The notes under the pieces are model-generated. The model had not been told where the DNA came from, made no database searches, and was given only the letters and a program-made list of their open reading frames with translations. Shown here piece by piece: positions 61,258-64,000 of a stretch of 64,000 nucleotides of DNA. A program made the translations under genes and the position numbers. The DNA comes from Linepithema humile (lineage: Eukaryota; Arthropoda; Insecta; Hymenoptera; Formicidae). The stretch is taken from positions 29,758,032 to 29,822,031 of the forward strand of contig NC_090131.1 in NCBI RefSeq assembly GCF_040581485.1, written 5' to 3'. How positions within the stretch are numbered: position 1 is the stretch's first letter; every line of letters starts with the position of its first letter.

Positions 61258-64000
61258 CTGCAAACAGAAATCACATGACGTGTCACTATTCTGCTCTCAC
61301 TCGCTCGATCTACAATAATTTGGCACGATACCGACTTGAATTGCGATCGTAGCGTGCTGATGGAATTCCATCGCCTACGATTTTCGATCCACTCGCACTG
61401 CAGTGCGGTCATGTAACACGTTAACATATTCGTGCTGGACACGTGCTTATCGGCGCGATAGTAAGCTAATCTCGCAAAATCGTCAGTGGTCGATACGCGC
61501 GAACTGTTACTGCCTGCTGTTGCAACGGACGATCGGTCGATCGGGCGAAAAGCAATGCGGAATTTCAGACGCGAAAAGTCAGGCGGAATAACTTTTTCGC
61601 TCGGCTTGCACGGCACATCCGGTTTTCGGCGATCTTCCGCGAAACGAGAGAAACAGGCGGGCCTTCGGCGAGACGCGATCTGGCCGATCTCGCGCACGTT
61701 GTCGGCGGCCCTCGACCGTTGCAGCCAGTCGAAAGGGAATAGGAATACCGGTAATCGGCCTTTTTAACACGAGCTTCGAATTCCTACAGTGAAAGGACTC
61801 GCGCGATTGGTTAGGCAGGGAGGCACGGCACTCTCGGAGGTCGACGAATGTCGCCGCCACGGATTTCCACGTCTGCACGCAAAAACGCGCGTCGCCAGCT
61901 TTATACACTTTGTTATCGTGTACCGGGTGGTCTTCTGTAAGACTTTATCTATCTCTTCGACCTTTTTATTCGCCAATTGCTCTACTTATCGTATCTCTTG
62001 CTACGTATCTACTTATCATTATATAATTTCACAATTGTATCAGAAAATGTGAGCGCATTCCATATAAATACGCCGATATTATAATTATTATCAGAATTAT
62101 CAAGTTTTAATTATTATCCAAAGGCAATAACAAACGTTGACAAACACACACTTGGGCTCGCTACAAACTCTGCTTTTCCGCAATACATATGTCAAAATGT
62201 TATTTGCACTAAATGCGACTCCAAAAAATATTTTGTTGGGTTATTAAATTAGACTAGGAGATAAGAAGTAAAATAAATCGTCAATAACACACCGCGTGTA
62301 TCTGTTTAAGAAGAGAGAGATAATGTGGGCTCGCGCATGCAGCTAGTGTTACAAGTATTTAAATGTATAGCGAGATACGCGCTGTGTGTGCGTCAGCTTC
62401 CTTTTTTTTTTTTGCTGTGAGGATTATAAATGCACCGACTGCACTATTTGAAACTCATTTGCAAAATATTCGCGGCCGAGCCCGTTAATTGCACTTAACC
62501 GAGATAATAAAGCGTACGAGTCATTATGATTTCCACCTACGTTAATGATGCTCCTAATAGAACTTAAAGATTGACGGTAATTCTGTGTGAATGACTGTTC
62601 ATTTCGTCGGATGTGTGTGCAATAAGCGGCTCTTTTTATGTAATATTCACATTTATCGCTGCTTCTTAAAATAAAAGTCATCGTTAAACCTTCAAATCCA
62701 GGAGAATCTTATTTAAAATTTATTCAGATTCATTTATAATTGTTTAAATTAAAACTGCTACTTTTATCGCCGAGAATAATTTCTTTGATCATTGAAAAAA
62801 TACGTTGTCAAGCTAGTTACATAATATGCAACAATTTTGTAGAAACCATATGAAGGATAAGCCTTTTAAGGATATTAACACTAGCGTAAGAAAAGAAGTC
62901 ATATAGAAAATGTATACGTAAAAAAACAGCGTACAGTTTGCGGTTTTTGTTAAAACTATTGCTTATCGCGCAACAAATAATACACGAATTAAAGAACTAA
63001 TATCAGAAGCTGAAAAGGATCGACCGGAGAGTAAAAACGTGGCAGTCAATTTTCAGGCTTTAAAAAACTGCTGGATTTAATCCGGTGACGTAGGCAGAAG
63101 GTAATGAACGGTGGCAAGTAGATAGATGCTGGCCGCAATGTACAAGCAAGTCGTTGTGGAAACTGCATCATTGTCGGGTGAAAGGGAAAGCAAAAGTTTC
63201 CATCAATCTCTCATGGTGCACGCCTCGATTAACGAGAATACGCGAGATCGAATGACAGGTCGAAATTACACCCGGTTATTCCGGGATAATCGACGCGAGT
63301 ATTTCTGGCCGTCTCGCCGACAATCGGCGGAGAAAAAAAAATCCCGCGACCCTGTAAAACGAGAAACTGCGAATAGGGCGAGATCGACAGGTCCCTCGCA
63401 AGGCGCCTGACAGTCCTTGAACCGCGCGGAGTTTATGGGAGCCTTGGACCTGCGAGAGTAGCAAACAAATTCCATCTCTGCAATCTTCAGCCCGCCGAAA
63501 CACGCGTCGCAAACAAACGAGCCATTTATCCATGCGACTGGCAAGCGGAAGACGCTTAATAGCCGCGGGAGAGACAATGATGTTACGACACCAAGTATCG
63601 ACCTCAAAACACTCGGTGATTTTTCTTCCTTTCTCTCCGTCTAATTGTAAATCAATTGTCATCAACGATGAAAAAGATCGCGTGTTTACAGTCATATTTT
63701 ATTTAATCCGATCGGCCATCAAAAATTGATTTGCGTCATTTCTAAAATAAACGTCGCGTGAGAAGGGAAATTTCTGGAAATCGATACGATGTATCATCGA
63801 CTCTCAATTTTATCACAGAAAGTAAAAAAAGTAAAGCGACGCGTGTGAGGAATTATTATTGTTTCGAACTTTTCCTCGTTTAATAATTTTAATTTATTGC
63901 ATTGCAATTTTTATTGCAGTTATCTTTATGTTTACATAAAGTTTATTGTGGAAATTCCTCCTCGACGATGAATCGTCTCGCGTGTATCATCAAATGTCTC
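61258..64000. other. Probable long 5' intron of SNX27
   Basis: The acceptor TTTGCAG at 61258-61264 (read on the minus strand) starts the PDZ-end exon. Nothing beyond it to the window edge reads as a PDZ, transmembrane or other familiar domain. CpG-rich patches lie at about 61430-61880 and 63100-63560. The open frames there look non-coding. Confidence 0.5.

Noticed and set aside
61116..61697. Full 193-residue minus frame as a SNX27 exon
   Set aside because: Only the part up to 61257 matches SNX27 and a good acceptor lies there; the upstream part reads as non-coding intron.
62045..64000. PDZ-start exon of SNX27
   Set aside because: I looked on the minus strand for the GGAADRAG and GDRILEVN motifs and did not find them, so I place these exons outside the window.

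Overview
The window is eukaryotic and looks like a hymenopteran insect, most likely an ant. Evidence: recognisable insect orthologues with short GT-AG introns, an AT-rich background broken by CpG-rich patches, a mauritiana-type mariner, and many small inverted-repeat elements. I infer the species group and cannot prove it. Gene models come from reading splice junctions, reading-frame phase and remembered family conservation; no alignment was run.

Layout. (1) 1-14351 has no supportable coding exon. It holds simple repeats, a 900-bp internally deleted mariner (6224-7123), an RFX X-box-like palindrome (12652-12664) and a cluster of three palindromic factor sites (13226-13277). It is probably upstream intron or regulatory DNA of futsch. 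(2) 14352-32387, + strand: futsch, the insect MAP1A/MAP1B orthologue, missing its first exon(s). Six exons are visible, one of 15,151 bp, giving about 5,386 residues. They cover the MAP1 N-terminal domain, KKE-rich and acidic regions, six copies of a ~60-residue hydrophobic module, SP/KSP-rich repeats including a near-identical 228-bp tandem array, and the C-terminal MAP1 light-chain domain. The last intron is almost wholly a 1.15-kb compound palindrome. (3) 32388-38916: probable long futsch 3' untranslated or flanking DNA with purine-rich tracts. (4) 38917-45844, - strand: a MYORG-type GH31 glycosidase-like type II membrane protein with up to three alternative N-terminal exons. (5) 45895-48185: a foldback element and a broken Mutator-like transposase. 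(6) 48906-50256, + strand: an NME5-like nucleoside-diphosphate-kinase homologue with a Dpy-30 motif. (7) 50242-51819, - strand: an unrecognised gene whose stop codon lies inside the NME5 coding sequence. (8) 51887-58890: AT-rich DNA with inverted repeats and a 135-bp TA tract. (9) 58891-61257, - strand: the 3' six exons of the SNX27 orthologue (end of PDZ, PX, FERM-like); its 5' end lies outside the window.

The genes do not form an operon or one pathway. Two themes recur: neurons and cilia (futsch organises axonal microtubules, NME5 is an axonemal protein, SNX27 recycles endosomal cargo), and inverted-repeat DNA placed in introns and between genes. The least familiar items are the repeated hydrophobic module of futsch, the alternating inverted-repeat family at 31 and 55.7 kb, the tail-to-tail coding overlap at 50.25 kb and the apparent loss of the GH31 acid/base residue.
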